Assembly: GCA_024650045.1 (NCBI GenBank) | Contig: JANKMU010000014.1 | Coordinates: 1 to 53,483, forward strand | Source: Mycoplasmatota bacterium | Lineage (GTDB): Bacteria > Bacillota_I > Bacilli_A > Acholeplasmatales > Acholeplasmataceae | Length of the DNA stretch: 53,483 nucleotides | Direction: 5' to 3' | Notes under the pieces: model-generated | What the model saw: only the letters and a program-made list of their open reading frames with translations | What the model was told of the DNA's origin: nothing | The model's database searches: none | Shown here: piece by piece, positions 51,673-53,483 of the stretch | Position numbering within the stretch: the first letter of the stretch is position 1 | Layout of the letters: every line of letters starts with the position of its first letter | Made by a program: the position numbers and the translations under genes

Positions 51673-53483
51673 TTAGTCCTCCTGGAATGCTCTTGTTTTT
51701 GATAGGTTCCATGCGGTTAATGAACCTACAAACAAGAAAATCAATACTGAGAATACAGATGCCATGTTATAGATAGAATATTCAACAGTTAACTTATACA
51801 TCCAAGAAATAAGAATATCTGTATCTCCAGCAAAACCTCGACTGGCTAGACCAGTATTCGGTCCACCACCCGTGATGAAATAAATAACCCCAAAGTTATT
51901 AAAATTACCTGAAAAAGTCATAATTAAAATCGGTGCTGTGGAATATAAAACCAAAGGCATCGTAATTTTAATAATTTTTTGGAACTTCGTCGCCCCATCG
52001 ATGTCGGCGGCTTCATATAAGGTTGCGTCTATGGCTGTCATAACACCTGTCATTAATGCCATAAAATATGGGAATCCTAACCAAATATTAACAACGACTA
52101 AAGTTGCTCTAACGAATGTAGGGTTGAATGGATTTGAAAACCATTGAATATTATCTTGTCCTAAATATAAATACCTTGCAAATCCTTCTAAGGTATTAAA
52201 ATTAACACCTAACATTCCTAAATTCTGTAAGATTGGATAAATTCCTATATCTTGTAAGAATTGATTAATAAAGCCAAACTCATTAAACATAACTGAGAAA
52301 ACCATTTGAGATAACAATGCTGGGATCGCCCATGGCAGAATTAAAACTGTTCTCCATAGTTTTCTAAAAACAACTTTTTCACTATTTAAAATAAGTGCTT
52401 GGAAGAAACCTCCAAAAAATACGGTAAATGTGGACAATACAGCCCAAATAACGGTCCATCCTAACACTCTCCAAAATGCTCGCCCAAACGATGCCCCTAA
52501 TCCGGATGTAAAATTAAATAATGCGAAGAAGTTTCTTAGTCCAACCCAATCAAATGTTTCTAACATTGATTCATTACCAGCAATATTGGTAAATGCAATA
52601 ACGAATCCAAATACGATTGGCATAATAGAAATAAACCCTAAAACGAATACTGCAGGTGATAAAACAATATATTCAAAGCTATTTTCATAAACATTAGCGA
52701 AATATTTACGATCACCTAAGACAGTTTCTCTTCTTCGTTTCTTCTCTGATGTTCTATATGCATCACTAATACCCCAAAACATTAAGATATAGAAGAAAAA
52801 TGAGAGAATAACTGCAATCAATCCTTCAAGTAATACCATCATAGAGACATGTCCAAAAATGGGTAGTTCTTCAAGTGGTCGAATGGTTGCTGCTAAAGAA
52901 TATGGTGATGTAGTAGTGCCAATTAAAGCATCATAAAGTGCGATGTGTCCTGTATAGTTGATTTTGACTGTTGTTCCTAATGTGATTACACCCCAATACC
53001 CTCTAACAAACATGCCTGCACGATCATAGAAGAAATCATTAAAATTATCTAGAAAATGATCTCTAATTGATGGGTTTAATTCAAAATAAACTTTTAACAT
53101 TAGACGTGTATAATCATTATCAGTAAATGCATTACCTGGTTGGGTATATGTATATAACATAGATTGTCTAAATGTATCTAAAAACGGTGTTGTTTTATAT
53201 TGTAAACGAACAGAATTATAAATTAATCCTGGTTCGATATATTCAAATATCATATTGTTAACTCGATAAAGTGGTCCAACCACTTGAACAACCGGTACAA
53301 TGATACCTGCCTGAATTGTTATCGTTTCTTCTGTTAGGAGATTAACATATTCAAAAGAACCATCATTGATAACTCTTAAATACAGAACTCCTTGATATCG
53401 GTATATTTCACCTGTCTTGCGATAAACGACAAGTCCGTCTCTATTGAATCGTATATTATCTTCATTCAATTCTCCAGTTAGTA
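51673..53483 (-). CDS. malF: Maltodextrin ABC transporter permease MalF (5' end beyond right window edge)
   Basis: At least 602 codons. The in-frame TTG at 53469 is not a convincing start, because the frame stays open to the window edge (codons L-T-G-E precede it). The C-terminal 330 residues are a standard permease with the EAA loop LYEAADIDGATKFQKIIKI.MPL. The first ~205 visible residues are soluble and beta-rich, followed by a membrane helix (GLIAVILSFFFYILMFWGI) and a basic linker (SEKKRRRE). The soluble part may be a P2-like extracytoplasmic loop if more helices lie to the right. It is co-transcribed with malG; a binding protein gene is expected further right. Confidence 0.9.
   Translation of the reverse strand, partial: LTGELNEDNIRFNRDGLVVYRKTGEIYRYQGVLYLRVINDGSFEYVNLLTEETITIQAGIIVPVVQVVGPLYRVNNMIFEYIEPGLIYNSVRLQYKTTPFLDTFRQSMLYTYTQPGNAFTDNDYTRLMLKVYFELNPSIRDHFLDNFNDFFYDRAGMFVRGYWGVITLGTTVKINYTGHIALYDALIGTTTSPYSLAATIRPLEELPIFGHVSMMVLLEGLIAVILSFFFYILMFWGISDAYRTSEKKRRRETVLGDRKYFANVYENSFEYIVLSPAVFVLGFISIMPIVFGFVIAFTNIAGNESMLETFDWVGLRNFFALFNFTSGLGASFGRAFWRVLGWTVIWAVLSTFTVFFGGFFQALILNSEKVVFRKLWRTVLILPWAIPALLSQMVFSVMFNEFGFINQFLQDIGIYPILQNLGMLGVNFNTLEGFARYLYLGQDNIQWFSNPFNPTFVRATLVVVNIWLGFPYFMALMTGVMTAIDATLYEAADIDGATKFQKIIKITMPLVLYSTAPILIMTFSGNFNNFGVIYFITGGGPNTGLASRGFAGDTDILISWMYKLTVEYSIYNMASVFSVLIFLFVGSLTAWNLSKTRAFQED

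Noticed and set aside
1-53483. TGA read as tryptophan (Mycoplasma code)
   Set aside because: Trp is encoded by TGG throughout and TGA ends several genes at sensible places (for example rpe, polC upstream gene, malG), so the standard code applies.
1-53483. CRISPR array, prophage or intact insertion sequence
   Set aside because: No regularly spaced repeats with unique spacers, no cas, integrase, transposase or phage structural genes were seen.

Overview
The window is AT-rich DNA from a low-GC Firmicutes-type bacterium. The most likely source is a wall-less Acholeplasma-like mollicute (Acholeplasmatales or Izemoplasmatales). Supporting signs are TGG-only tryptophan and TGA used as a real stop, a Gram-positive PolC, a T-box in front of pheST, and a compacted rlmN-rsgA-rpe-thiN-rpmB-fakA neighbourhood. 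It also carries a large maltodextrin locus of the kind acholeplasmas have. The assignment is by gene content only.

Layout. (1) 1-12.97 kb is an accessory block, nearly all on the minus strand. It holds two unrecognised genes at the left edge, a duplicated DUF4177-like protein, a cytoplasmic BspA-type leucine-rich-repeat protein, and a type I restriction-modification operon. The operon order is XRE regulator, hsdM, hsdS, small membrane protein, hsdR, unknown 259-residue protein, GIY-YIG protein. Direct copies of one dispersed repeat lie between these modules and next to tRNA-Leu(GAG), which marks the boundary with the core chromosome. (2) 13-32.6 kb is housekeeping: fakA; rpmB; rlmN-rsgA-rpe-thiN; T-box-pheS-pheT; a Bax-inhibitor-1-like protein; a DUF1189 protein with polC; the tRNA wobble-modification pair mnmL/mnmM. 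It ends in an ECF-type sigma factor, a membrane anti-sigma candidate and an RsgI-like lipoprotein. (3) 32.6-35.4 kb carries leuS and acpP. (4) 35.5 kb to the right edge is a maltodextrin/glycogen locus: a GH5 glucanase-like gene, malQ and an alpha-glucosidase in one direction; a neopullulanase and a LacI-type regulator in the other; then glgB, pullulanase, alpha-amylase and glycogen phosphorylase, preceded by ABC permeases MalG and MalF. MalF runs off the right edge.

How the genes work together. MalF/MalG would import maltodextrins. Pullulanase, amylase, neopullulanase, alpha-glucosidase, MalQ and the phosphorylase would convert them to glucose and glucose-1-phosphate. A LacI-family operator matching the cre consensus lies at nearly the same distance upstream of three extended -10 promoters, which links the divergent operons to the local regulator or a CcpA-like protein.

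Most notable points. (a) The sigma gene and the lipoprotein gene share an almost identical long promoter with the same spacing, which predicts an autoregulated regulon. The lipoprotein carries the RsgI-type extracellular domain with its Asn-Pro motif, but lacks the anti-sigma part. (b) Direct repeats separate the accessory modules. (c) The restriction operon carries three extra genes and a three-fold 11-bp operator in its promoter. (d) MalG has an internally duplicated N-terminal extension and MalF has a large soluble region at its N-terminal side.
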